Shown in pieces: positions 27,732-36,181 of a stretch of DNA of 64,000 nt (position 1 is the stretch's first letter; every line of letters starts with the position of its first letter). The translations under genes and the position numbers were made by a program. Below the pieces are notes generated by a model. It did not search any database. It saw only the letters and a list, made by a program, of their open reading frames with translations, and was not told where the DNA came from. Origin of the DNA: CAKMZU01 sp965248335 (GTDB taxonomy: Bacteria; Pseudomonadota; Gammaproteobacteria; Pseudomonadales; DT-91); NCBI GenBank assembly GCA_965248335.1, contig CBDFIY010000003.1, forward strand, positions 2,108,001-2,172,000, written 5' to 3'.

Positions 27732-29040
27732 GGAATAGTCCTTAAATAACTTCCCGATTTTAGACGACACAAGGGACGGCAACGTAGTTCCATTTTGGCA
27801 AGAGTTTATCGAACTTAATGGCCATGTTTTTTTTGAAGTCAGCAGCATACTTACGCCCAGTTTCAAATACTTTATCGATGATTCTTACGGCAACCTTAAG
27901 CCCTTTGGTCGTTTCAGTTTTTTCCATGTAGTGCTTTGCCATATCAACGGATTCCAGAGGAACGCCTTTGCAGGCTCGGGTCACATGAGGAAATACTCGA
28001 TGCTCAATAGGGTTGTATTTTGAACAATAGGATGGGTAATGAGCAATGCGAATTCTCAAATTTAGCCTGTTCGACAGCGCCTGTAGGTCTTCTTTAAAAA
28101 GATAAGACGAGGCACTGTTACTGCCACCGCCATCACAGAGTATAAGTAGGTCGATTGAACTTTCATAATCCATTCGTCCCTGTTCTAGCCACCATAACTC
28201 AAGACTGTCACAAGCAAACTCACTCGTATCGCAGCTGGTATTCAGATGTACTGATGCTTCGTTTTTTTGTACATCATAAATACCATGAGGAATGACTTTG
28301 CCATCACTGCTACTGGGGAAATCGTGATCATTAACGATGGTTGGATCTACCGCATCAGTTATGCCATCACGATAGAATTTACCCAACAGTTCCTTCTTTT
28401 TCGTGTCGATACTTATCACTGGGTATCCAGCATCCAGGTATTCTTGCTTCAGTCTGGCAATGTTTTCAAATTGCTCATTACGGTCAGCATGCTGCCCCAT
28501 TGTTCGCTTTTTTTGTGGCTTTCGTCGTCGATAACCATGATCATGAAGCAGTCGCGAGATAATGTTTTTATTAGCTGGAGTACCCAGCTCTGAGAGCTTT
28601 CGAGAAATATAACGACGAGACAGATTCGTCCATTTTACATCGCTCCGCATAGGGTCTCCAGCAGTATGATTGCAGAGTATGGTGAGAAAGTTTACAACTA
28701 ATTTCGTATTTTTCTCGATCAGCCGTGTGCGTCCACCCCTTTTTTTCGCTGATGTTCAGTGTTCAAGTTTTCTGACTCCAAATCAACCATACCTCGACGA
28801 ATAGTTTTCGGATCACAGGCCAGTAACTTCGAAATAAATTCAATTCCACCATGCCCAAGCTTTATCGCTTCTATCGCGGCATAGTGACGACGATCCCGCT
28901 CGTTGAGTGAGCGATAAAATCGAGCCATTTGAATTTCAACTGCTGACGAATAATTGTCCAAGATAATTTCCCGTAATCACTGCGGCTATTATCGATGATT
29001 CTTGACCTCATGAATAGGGAAGTTATTTAAGGACTATTCC
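27732..29040. mobile_element. ISAzo13-family insertion sequence (1309 bp)
   Basis: Perfect terminal inverted repeats of at least 24 bp begin GGAATAGTCCTTAAATAACT. Flanked by TAA on both sides (27729-27731 and 29041-29043). Inserted inside an IS91 transposase remnant. Confidence 0.85.
27760..28961 (-). CDS. ISAzo13-family transposase, two frames
   Basis: The first frame (from 28961) encodes the N-terminal DNA-binding part (DRRHYAAIEAIKLGHGGIEF). The main frame ends at 27760 and carries the DDE core: Asp in VISIDTKKKELLG, Asp in ILCDGGGSNS and Glu in YNPIEHRVF. The frames meet at CGA AAA AAA GGG (A7, 28740-28746 on the plus strand). A -1 slip at the in-phase heptamer A AAA AAA gives RKKRGGRTRLIEKNT and restores continuity through HTAGDPMRSDVKW. 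Confidence 0.82.
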
Positions 29041-29156
29041 TAAAGGTTTTTATTGCGCCCGCCCACATCACGCCAAGACCGGCATTCACCTGTAGAAAAT
29101 GTGAGTCACCCATGGTAATCATTGCTTTTAGCAAACCTGCGGCGCAAGCGGGATAG

Positions 29157-29355
29157 TCATCGCAGTGACGACAACAAGCATGCACAAAACATAAGGAAAA
29201 TAAAACGTTTATGAAATAAATGCGTTTTTTTAAATCCTATCGCTAAAGTGAGGATTCGTATCGCCTTCAAAAAAGTGATATTCTCACAACCACTGTTTTA
29301 TTCCTGAAGAATTTTTATTTATTTCCTATAGAGAGAAGGCGAATAGCTCGGGCTT
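29157..29355. other. Non-coding spacer left of the first attC-like site
   Basis: About 200 bases, AT-rich, between the IS91 remnant and the first attC-like site. No gene or integrase is visible. Confidence 0.4.
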
Positions 29356-29408
29356 GTTCAACAACAGGATAAGTTGCGGCAAGCGCAACTTATCCTTATA
29401 TGTTATAT
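29356..29408 (+). other. attC-like recombination site 1
   Basis: Imperfect palindrome: GTTCAAC at the left (fits the R'' consensus RYYYAAC), a 13-bp perfect stem around a short loop (29366-29396: AGGATAAGTTGCG and its complement), then GTTATAT at the right. The bulged spacing between the 7-mers and the stem is typical of integron attC sites. The TTATAT following the presumed G/TT cut is exactly complementary to the ATATAA opening site 2, as expected when both belong to one cassette. Confidence 0.5.
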
Positions 29409-29521
29409 TTCCCTTGTGAATGACAATCAGAAAAATATAAATATTGAACTATTAAGAAAAAGAGAACTCTACCTTAACGCTAAAAGGCGACATCTCTTAA
29501 CTAACAGATAAAAAAATATTT

Positions 29522-29881
29522 ATGCTTACACCTAAAGCAATGGTAAAAAAAATCTGGAAATCTCTAATACCTATTTTTTTAATTCTTATAATAAAAAATT
29601 CAAACTGCGCTTGCGTTAATTGGAGTATTGCACAGAACATAATAAGAACATTGATCGCCTCCAAATTAAAGTATGGAGCTTTGTCCTTTACCCTTTCTAA
29701 CGGCCGTGTATATAGTAACAGCCTAGCCATTGAATCACTTAGAAAGATTAAAAAAGTGCATAGAAATCACGACAGATGCTCCCCTTGCCCCAGTAAGTAT
29801 GAAGTAAGCAACGATTTTATAACACTCCAAAAAATGGCCATTGAGTACATGAAGTGCCCTGAAATATATAGAAAAATATAA
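29522..29881 (+). CDS. Small secreted protein in a putative gene cassette, 119 aa
   Basis: Hydrophobic N-terminal segment (KSLIPIFLILIIKNSNCA) predicted as a signal peptide. The mature part of about 90 residues has four Cys (CACVN, then CSPC) and Lys-rich helices; the family is not recognised. Two starts are possible: ATG 29522 or ATG 29540. The stop codon TAA overlaps the first bases of attC-like site 2, a hallmark of compact integron cassettes. The presumed cassette is 29403-29943 (541 bp). It has no strong ribosome-binding site of its own. Confidence 0.55.
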   Translation: MLTPKAMVKKIWKSLIPIFLILIIKNSNCACVNWSIAQNIIRTLIASKLKYGALSFTLSNGRVYSNSLAIESLRKIKKVHRNHDRCSPCPSKYEVSNDFITLQKMAIEYMKCPEIYRKI

Positions 29882-29949
29882 CCTTGAGCACACCGGCGAG
29901 CGGAGCGAGTCCAGACCAGTAGAGGCGATGGTGCTGCGTATTGTTATCT
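29876..29949 (+). other. attC-like recombination site 2
   Basis: Starts ATATAAC and ends GTTATCT. Its arms pair imperfectly: CTTGAGCACACC against GGTGCTGCGTATT. The centre is GC-rich (GCGAGCGGAGCGAGTCC), typical of attC loops. It begins in the stop codon of 29522-29881, and the next small gene starts 15 bases after its end. Its arms are homologous to those of site 3. Confidence 0.55.
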
Positions 29950-30192
29950 TGTATCATTGAGCATATGAAACATATTGTAATGTATTTACTAATTCTTGTA
30001 GTAGTCGCACCAAACACTTTCGCTATTACACGGAATCAATTTAATGGCATTATATTAAAGGTTTGCATTTCAATAGCAAAAAAGGATCCACAGAATAAAC
30101 ACCTTTCCGAGAATGAAATATTCCTCCATGCCCATAACATTCTCTCTGTAAAAGCACATAACTCATTAGATTTTGATAGCTATAAAAATAGA

Positions 30193-31434
30193 CCCAGTAC
30201 ATGACAATTAATTGCTCATATGCCACTCACCCTAAATAGAGGCGGTATCCAGTCTCTAGGCGTAAAAGCGTTAAGACATTTTCGTATTTTTTTAATATCA
30301 GTCACAACGCCAGAAATTATTTGCTGTAACAAATCGAGGCCGTGGAGAAAATAACTTTTCTCTAAACGGCCGTGTTTTTTTTACTGATGCCATCGCCTTG
30401 CTCACAGCGCCAAACACCCGTTTTATAAGACCAGCAATAAGCAATTGCGAGCACAGACATCATCCTGTCAATTTTATCGTGATCCGTTAGATGTGCTTCC
30501 TCGAAGTTAAATCCACGCGTTTTGAGGCATTCAAATAATGTTTCTATTTCCCAGCGTCTTGCATAAATAATTAAACTGTCGGGTAGCGCCTGATTGGCCG
30601 CAACAATAAGAAATTCACCATCAGAAAGGCGTTTTCCAGAAAGATAAACAGGCAGTCCCCATAGTAATCGAACACCCGCTAATGATGTTTCCTCACCGGG
30701 CTTTAAATGATAGAACAGCCTATCAATATTAACTTCAAGACCTCGGCTATTGGTTGTTATTTCAGACTTTTTAATACGGATAACAAAGGGAATGCCTTGC
30801 TGATCAAGGTAGTCAAAAAAGTCTTTGCCGATAAATTCTCTGTCAGCCGTTAATGCTTCTATACGATCTTTCCCAAACAGGCGGATAAAACGATTTAGTA
30901 GCTGAATGCGTTCGCAGGTATTAGAGTTACCTTTTTTGTTCAGCATCATCCAAAATACGGGGATTGCACGACCTTTATAGCAAATGCTCAACATTAATAT
31001 ATTGATATTCACTCGGCCGTATTGCCAGTTGGTTCTATCGATAGCTAATGTCCATTTGATGCTGTCATTAAAAAATAATCGCGTAATAAACAGGGCTATA
31101 CCGTTTGGTGAGAAATGGGACTTTGAAAAAAACCGCTGCAAGCGTCTGTAACTCGATTCTACTTTTACATCTTTGCCTACTTGTGTTGCCAGTTTTGTCA
31201 AATTAACTGACCTCACTGCTATCAAAGCAATTAATATTTCTGCAAACAGATTAAGGTTTTTTTCATGACATCTAAATGATTTCTTGAGTTGGCGAGAGAG
31301 ATGCTTGTGGGGGGGGCAAATTATATCCATAAGTTCGTCAATTTTTGAACCTTATTAGATACATAATTATCAATTAATTCAGTCAATTATAGATTAACGG
31401 CTATTATTCAACAAATTATGTGTCACGTACTGGG
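30193..31434. mobile_element. IS4-family insertion sequence, copy 1 (1242 bp)
   Basis: Ends CCCAGTACATGACA and, inverted, CCCAGTACGTGACA. Flanked by the 9-bp duplication AAAAATAGA (30184-30192 and 31435-31443). Inserted in a small secreted-protein gene. A second copy (1241 bp) is nested in an ISAs1 at 40329-41569. Confidence 0.92.
30362..31330 (-). CDS. IS4-family transposase, copy 1
   Basis: A 322-aa DDE transposase: Asp in LAIDRTNWQYG, Asp in LTADREFIGKDF, and Glu in the YARRWEIETLFECLKTRGF signature of IS4. ATG 31330 reads through a run of eight C (eight G on the plus strand near 31310) directly after the start. The second copy has seven and must start differently. Confidence 0.92.
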   Translation of the reverse strand: MDIICPPHKHLSRQLKKSFRCHEKNLNLFAEILIALIAVRSVNLTKLATQVGKDVKVESSYRRLQRFFSKSHFSPNGIALFITRLFFNDSIKWTLAIDRTNWQYGRVNINILMLSICYKGRAIPVFWMMLNKKGNSNTCERIQLLNRFIRLFGKDRIEALTADREFIGKDFFDYLDQQGIPFVIRIKKSEITTNSRGLEVNIDRLFYHLKPGEETSLAGVRLLWGLPVYLSGKRLSDGEFLIVAANQALPDSLIIYARRWEIETLFECLKTRGFNFEEAHLTDHDKIDRMMSVLAIAYCWSYKTGVWRCEQGDGISKKNTAV

Positions 31435-31604
31435 AAAAATAGATCATTAGAATGGTCAAAAATAAATATTAAGGATATTCTCAAACAGAGCATATACAGA
31501 TAGCACCCGCCTCAACTTCCGTAGGATGGTGCCTTTGATACGGCTTTTACACAAAAGGTGATAGTGGCTGGAGGTCAATTTACAGGCGCTTAGGGAGGCA
31601 GCAT

Positions 31605-32827
31605 TTAAGAAGATACCTTTTTTGGGTGTATAGTCACATCCCACTTTTTCAGCTCGGCATGTCTTGTAATGTGGGGTTGAATCTCGTCAAGCACTTCCTT
31701 ACTTGGCCTTACACCTTTCGTATAAACCTTATCAATTAAATCAACAATTGTTTTTTTACATTTATGCACAAGACTTTTTGTCCACTCCACCACCACATGA
31801 ACTGAATTTAGAAGTGTGCCATTCCAATGGCTTTCCAAAAAAGCCCACCGCCTTTCAATGGGATTATATTTGCTGTGATAAGGAGGGTAGTAAACCAGCC
31901 TGATTCTCAGCCCAGTTTGACTGGAAAATTGCACCATCCGCAAAAGAAACTGAGTTCGCAGGCTATTACTCTCCGGGCCATTGTCTGTATAAATAATCAG
32001 CTCATCTTTGTCCTTGTTAGCTTCTTTGACATTCTCCCACCACAATTGCAGTGCATCACAAATAAAGTCGCTCGTCTTGTAGGAGAGTCCATAAACAACA
32101 TGGAGTTGATCGTTATCTAGGTTAAGAATCCCAAATGGCACCATTTTATCTTTATCTGCCATATCGTGATCTAGCGCCTGGACCACTTCTGCTCCGCGAG
32201 ATTTACCCGCTCTGGAAAAGTCGCCGAGATTAACAGTAGCCTTGCAGTCTATGCTGATCTGCAACGTGTTTTGTCGTTGACTGGCTTCTGCTCTAACTTT
32301 GTTGACGTTGTCGAAGATGGCGTTAGTTTCTGGTATTTTTTTTCAGGTTTGGATTTCTGCACCTTGCGGAGCTTATAACCCATCCTATTCAGGATATTGC
32401 TAATGGTTCGCTCTTTAGGTAGAAGGTCTTCTTGCCAGTTCTTTTCCTCGACTAGCTTCTGCCGTACAACTTTGGCCGTTATGCGGGTATAGGCAAATGT
32501 ATTTCTTAACCGTGAATCCGCTTGGCTTTCAGGCTCAACCAGGCTACGGATATCATCTTCAAGGCCTACCAGTGCAACCTCGGATTTATTTTTTCCGCAG
32601 GGTTCATAATTTCCATAACAGATCATCCCAGTTTTTTTTTCGTTGATCCCTAATGCAACCGCCTTTCGTCCAAACCCAAAGGTTGATTCAGTCAACCGGG
32701 CACTTCCACTGCAAAGGGTTTCAGAAACTTCAGCCATAAAAAGTCTTTTTTCAGGGTTTTTTAATAGCCTGGCTGCTAATTTGAAGAGAGAAATATACTC
32801 AGGTTCTATATCAATTGAAGTGGGCAT
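31605..32827 (-). CDS. Second ISAzo13-family transposase, two frames
   Basis: The first frame (from 32827) carries the DNA-binding part (FGFGRKAVALGINEKKTG, LPKERTISNILNRMGYKLRK). The second has the catalytic part: Asp in ISIDCKATVNLGDFSRAGKS, Asp in IIYTDNGPESNS and Glu in YNPIERRW. The frames join by a -1 slip at GAA AAA AAA T (A8, 32336-32343 on the plus strand), giving KPEKKIPETNAIFDNVNKV. It is a different subgroup from the element at 27732. I could not find its terminal repeats or a target duplication, so its borders are unknown. Confidence 0.8.
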
Positions 32828-32928
32828 AAATAAAATAGAGAATAAACAACTTTAGACATGTAATGGTAGGGCATCATACGCTGGTAATGTTTAAAATGCT
32901 ACTTCCCTTATTAGATGATGCTGCCAAT

Positions 32929-33217
32929 TTACTTTTTGTCCCAACTTTGCCAGTTTTTACCACCTATTGCTTGAGCACTATGCCCTTTTGAAATCCGTAG
33001 TTCTAGAGACTTTTTAATGGCTCAATCTCTATAGTCAGATGAACCATCATTTTTAGTTGATTTAATAATTCTTAAAAAGGATGCGAGATTCTCTTGATAC
33101 TTTTCATCAATCTTCTTTTGGCGATCTACATCAGATGTTTCGAAGGCACTCTCTTCAGAATTTTTTCTATCCTAGTTCAGATATTTTCTGGTTAAACAGA
33201 TCGATATCTTTATTCAT
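32929..33217 (-). pseudogene. Decayed small gene next to attC-like site 3
   Basis: ATG 33217 opens MNKDIDLFNQKISELG and meets a stop. The next frame continues DRKNSEESAFETSDVDRQKK, IDEKYQENLASFLRIIKSTK, a TGA, then AIKKSLELRISKGHSAQAIG and a stop near 32929. Together they suggest a charged helical protein of about 100 residues with one frameshift and one nonsense mutation. The start codon is 5 bases from the end of site 3, so it may be a cassette gene on the minus strand. Function unknown. Confidence 0.45.
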
Positions 33218-33221
33218 TTTC

Positions 33222-33281
33222 ACCTAACCTCAAGCACACCAGCTCATTTCTAGCGTGTCTGAGTGCTGCATTTTGTTAAGT
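33222..33281. other. attC-like recombination site 3
   Basis: Both ends fit the integron consensus: on the minus strand ACTTAAC (RYYYAAC) and GTTAGGT (GTTRRRY). The arms (GCAGCAC against GTGTGCTTGAG) match those of site 2. A decayed small gene starts 5 bases beyond its GTTAGGT end on the minus strand. Confidence 0.5.
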
Positions 33282-33321
33282 CGCGACTAGATTGGCACAG
33301 CCAATTGAAAGAATATTTAAG

Positions 33322-33839
33322 TTAACTGACCACCAGAAAAGATGATGTCTTAAAACGGTTGAGGCCCTCAAAGGGGGCAAAGTTTGAGTCGCTAAAGCGA
33401 CAGTTCAGCTTGGTCAAAAGTTCAGCTTGGTCAAAATATTTATCTCTTTCATCCTGATTCCTGATGTATTCACGAACCATTTGCTCATCGAGCCCTACCG
33501 TTGAGACAAAGTATCCTCTTGCCCAAAAACTTTGACCTTTAAAGTTTCTGGTTTGACCTGCGAACTGACGGGCAATCATGATCGCACTCTTCCCTTGAGA
33601 TAACCTACAACTTCTGACACTGAATATTTTGGCGGAATGCTAATGCACATATGAATGTGACCTATCATCAAATGGCCTTCTTCTATTTTGCTCTCTCTGT
33701 GGCCTGCCAATTCATGGAATATCTCACCAAGATATTTTCTCAAATTCCCGTAGATCATTTTCTTTCGGTATTTTGGGATAAATACCACATGGTACTTACA
33801 ATCCCATCTCGTGTGTGCAAAACTCTTATAATCTCACAT
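33322..33839 (-). pseudogene. IS200/IS605-family tnpA (HUH Y1 transposase), decayed
   Basis: Recognisable family stretches: TRWDCKYHVVFIPKYRKK, then EEGHLMIGHIHMCISIPPKY (the HUH region reads GHIHM), and FWARGYFVSTVG, with a Tyr-containing helix in MVREYIRNQ. It is broken twice: codon 2 after the ATG at 33839 is TGA, and a frameshift near 33580 separates YLKG from SAIMIARQFAG. No hairpin ends were defined. Confidence 0.75.
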
Positions 33840-33926
33840 CGTTTTCCTATATTGCTTTTGGTCGAGCAACACAGGATATTGAGGCCTATGAAGCGGTCAA
33901 ACCTATGCGACGTTGATTTTCCTCTC

Positions 33927-34235
33927 ATGAAGCATGCTTTCCTACTTTATTTAGCATTAGTAATACTAAATCCTTATTCTTATGCAACTGCAGTAAAAAT
34001 AGAAAACTTTGATGACTTTGATTTTTTACTTAGGCTTTTCATTAGCGGAAAACACAGATCTGAGAAAAATAAAACCACTAAATCGAATATTGAAAAAGAA
34101 CTAAATGAATTGAAAACTCAAGTAACTAATGGAATATTTAAACAATACAAGAAAAATTATAAACCACGTAATAAAAACCAATTATTAAAGATGTTTGAAG
34201 AGGACTTTAGAAGTGCGTACAAGGACAAAGCATAG
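33927..34235 (+). CDS. Small secreted protein, 102 aa
   Basis: A longer frame begins at 33651, but its first part is antisense to tnpA. The ATG at 33927 opens a clear signal peptide (MKHAFLLYLALVILNPYSYA). The mature part, FDDFDFLLRLFISGKHRSEK followed by a Lys-rich helical tail, shows the same FISGK-plus-basic-helix layout as the product of 17903-18283. Family unknown. No strong ribosome-binding site. Confidence 0.55.
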   Translation: MKHAFLLYLALVILNPYSYATAVKIENFDDFDFLLRLFISGKHRSEKNKTTKSNIEKELNELKTQVTNGIFKQYKKNYKPRNKNQLLKMFEEDFRSAYKDKA

Positions 34236-34266
34236 CACCTTTACTCTACCGATAAATTCCGCATCA

Positions 34267-34289
34267 CTGCATTAAACCCTTTAATGCAG
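34267..34289. terminator. Inverted repeat between small secreted gene and cas3 relic
   Basis: Perfect 10-bp arms CTGCATTAAA / TTTAATGCAG with a 3-base loop, 32 bases past the stop of the secreted protein gene. A possible intrinsic terminator, though no T-run follows on the plus strand. Confidence 0.4.
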
Positions 34290-34655
34290 ATGGTTTAGTA
34301 TTTTTTTCCAGCCCTGTCTGCTGTGAACTACGCAGGCTCTTGTCTTTGCGACTTCCCAATATTCGGTTAATGCCACAACATCAAAATGATAAGCAAATAC
34401 CTCTTTATCAGAACACAGCCAAAAAGCTGAAGCAAACTTGCTGAGACCATGAAGCGCCAAAGAGAAAATAAATAAGTTGGTTACTTTTTTTGATTCAATA
34501 TGTAAAAAATATGCGATATCTTTAGTGATATGTTGATCTTCATGAAGTAACAATCGCCCCACAGAGGCAACATCAAGACTATGATAAGGCAGTTAGATGA
34601 TAAAATCGTTATCCGCCTTTCACCAGTAGTTAAAATATTGTTTTTTCGAACACAA
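34281..34655 (-). pseudogene. Decayed cas3 fragment (HD nuclease domain, type I-E-like)
   Basis: Read from a TTG at 34655 the frame gives KKQYFNYW, a TGA where YWGKA has Gly, KADNDFII, a TAA, then LPYHSLDVASVGRLLLHEDQ and IFSLALHGLSKFASAFW. This follows the order of the Cas3 N-terminus: YWGKA, then the metal-binding His in YHxxDVA, then LHDxGKF. The central HD has become HG, so the nuclease would be dead even without the stops. No helicase part, Cascade genes or repeats are nearby. Confidence 0.65.
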
Positions 34656-34738
34656 CAACCTCACTCAAATAGAAAACAATGGTTTGATAATGCTTCAGAT
34701 ATGCTTCTTTATTAATTTACTTATTTTTTACCAAGATC

Positions 34739-34820
34739 TATACCCATCGGAATTGGATATGCAAGAAGGCGGTGAGTGAGCGTAGTCAACGCCCTTGCAT
34801 CTCCAATTCCGATGGGTATA
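34739..34820. repeat. Miniature palindromic repeat, 82-bp form
   Basis: Terminal inverted repeats of 27 bp with one mismatch: TATACCCATCGGAATTGGA at both ends, GATGCAAG or TATGCAAG inside. It lacks the central hairpin of the 128-bp form. Its outer TA pairs could be a TA target duplication. Confidence 0.85.
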
Positions 34821-34963
34821 TATCATCACATGAGAATCTTTAGTAGGCAGAATTCATTCAATTCGATTACGCCTTGATAAGCGATACAAAGAATATCACC
34901 TCCAGAAACGCCAGTATCACCTTTATACCCAACGCTCCATATCTAACACATTAACTAAAAAAA

Positions 34964-34999
34964 CAAAAAAAAGGGAAGCACGTAGCATGCATCCCCTTT
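34964..34999 (-). terminator. Rho-independent terminator of the minus-strand Rieske gene
   Basis: On the minus strand AAAGGGGATGCATG and CACGTAGC-side bases form a stem closing with CCCTTT, followed by a run of eight T and then more T. It lies about 50 bases past the stop of the Rieske gene at 35048. Confidence 0.7.
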
Positions 35000-35047
35000 A
35001 AATACTTTATAGCACCACCCTTTCACATAGAGAAGTACTGCCAATAG

Positions 35048-36040
35048 TTACTCTTCAGACCAACCAATATAAAACTGCCCGTACCATTTTCTGAAACGTG
35101 CAATAGGCCCATCACCGTCACAAAGAATAGGCAGCTTACGGTAGATTTTGTTCTCCCAGATAGGCGTGTCCTCATCAAGCTGCTTACAAATATCAGCAAT
35201 AATGGCTGCATTTACACCACCTATTGGCACCTCTCCATTCACTTTCTTTTGAATAAATCCGAAGCTGACTTCAACAAGTTCGTCTTCAATATGCGTGATA
35301 TTACCTAACAGTACCGTATCGCAAATGCCGCCAAAGTATGTCACAGATTGACCTGGGCCGAAGGAGGCAAACTCAATGCGTCCATTAATGTCGCCCTGTG
35401 GCGTTGTCATTTTACTGGTAAGAATCACATTCCTCGATGGGCCTTCAAATATCGCTTCAGCGACTTCTGGCACGTGTACGGTTCCGTGGACGTAACAAAA
35501 ATGTGCGGGGTCTGCGCCGTTTTCAGCAATATCCTGTATATGGGTTTTGATGATTTTACGATGAACCTGGATATCGCCCCATTCTTCGTTATCAACTTGC
35601 GCTTCTTCAATCGGCGTCACTTCCCACTGCGGTTCCACATCTTCTGGGTGATACCAAACCCATACACTTTGGTTTTCTTCAGTGACGGGGTATTTTTTTA
35701 AGCACTTTTTATTTTTTACTTTTGGTGGAATATTTTTCGCATAAGGAATATCAGTAACTACGCCTTCAGTATCAAATTTCCATGCATGAAAAGGGCAAAC
35801 AATGCTTTCGCCTTGTACTTCGCCACCTTTACCCATAAAGTCATGAATACCATGGCCTAAGTGTGCGCCCATATGTGGGCAATAGGCATCAAGACAAGCC
35901 ACTTCTCCAGATTCGGTACGGAAGAGCACCATATCTCTACCAAAATAACGAATAGGCTTTGCCTGGCCAGCTTCGATTTCATGCGAATATGCCACATGGA
36001 ACCATCCAAAAGGTATCGGCATAGGATATCGTTTAAGCAT
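35048..36040 (-). CDS. Rieske-type oxygenase, KshA/DAF-36-like
   Basis: A 330-aa oxygenase subunit. Rieske 2Fe-2S site: CPHMG and CPFHAW in the first third. The mononuclear iron site is the ENGADPAHFCYVH segment. The end PILCDGDGPIARFRKWYGQF matches the KshA-type C-terminus. A longer frame starts at 36157, but ATG 36040 has AGAGGAAAG 4-12 bases upstream and opens the conserved MLKRYPMPIPFGWF, so I choose it. Known relatives hydroxylate or desaturate steroid rings with electrons from a separate reductase, not seen here. Divergent from a second Rieske gene. A terminator follows. Confidence 0.85.
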   Translation of the reverse strand: MLKRYPMPIPFGWFHVAYSHEIEAGQAKPIRYFGRDMVLFRTESGEVACLDAYCPHMGAHLGHGIHDFMGKGGEVQGESIVCPFHAWKFDTEGVVTDIPYAKNIPPKVKNKKCLKKYPVTEENQSVWVWYHPEDVEPQWEVTPIEEAQVDNEEWGDIQVHRKIIKTHIQDIAENGADPAHFCYVHGTVHVPEVAEAIFEGPSRNVILTSKMTTPQGDINGRIEFASFGPGQSVTYFGGICDTVLLGNITHIEDELVEVSFGFIQKKVNGEVPIGGVNAAIIADICKQLDEDTPIWENKIYRKLPILCDGDGPIARFRKWYGQFYIGWSEE

Positions 36041-36181
36041 TTTACTTTCCTCTGGTTGTAAGGATTTTTTTATGGCGCTCATTGTCTGACTTTTCGAGGA
36101 ATCAAATTTGATCTCGATCAAAATACGCTTTTTTTTTCGCGCTACTATTGCTCTCATTTACAGAATAAAAAAGGATCGATC

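Larger units (their letters stand above)
27622..29156 (+). pseudogene. IS91-family transposase C-terminal remnant, split by an ISAzo13 element
   Basis: Two pieces (27622-27731 and 29044-29156) join in frame after removing the ISAzo13 element and one TAA copy. The product reads IMQHILPKGFRRSRDYGFLH, then GNAKRWLMLIQWVLK, then APAHITPRPAFTCRKCESPM and a stop. This matches the C-terminus of IS91-type (HUH, two-tyrosine) transposases, including the terminal CxxC. The N-terminal two thirds are missing; the left border is the end of the defective IS3. Confidence 0.7.
29965..31503 (+). pseudogene. Small secreted protein gene split by IS4
   Basis: Pieces 29965-30192 and 31444-31503 join in frame after removing the IS4 and one copy of the 9-bp duplication, giving 95 aa. 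The N-terminus MKHIVMYLLILVVVAPNTFA is a clear signal peptide. The mature part is Lys-rich and helical (ILKVCISIAKKDPQNKHLS, then SLEWSKINIKDILKQSIYR). The ATG lies 15 bases after attC-like site 2. The stop overlaps AGATAGC, one base from the AGATAAC predicted as the matching R'' box. Family unknown. Confidence 0.65.

Noticed and set aside
31498..31540. A fourth attC-like site after the IS4-split small gene (AGATAGC, then GCACC...GGTGC).
   Set aside because: The left 7-mer is one base off the expected AGATAAC and no GTTRRRY end was found. It may be truncated by the neighbouring ISAzo13, but the evidence is too weak to list.
33651..33926. The long N-terminal extension of the small secreted protein gene starting at 33651.
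   Set aside because: This part is antisense to the IS200-like tnpA, and the signal peptide begins at 33927.
34593..35047. A CRISPR array near the cas3 relic.
   Set aside because: No regularly spaced direct repeats are visible; the only repeat is the 82-bp palindromic element.
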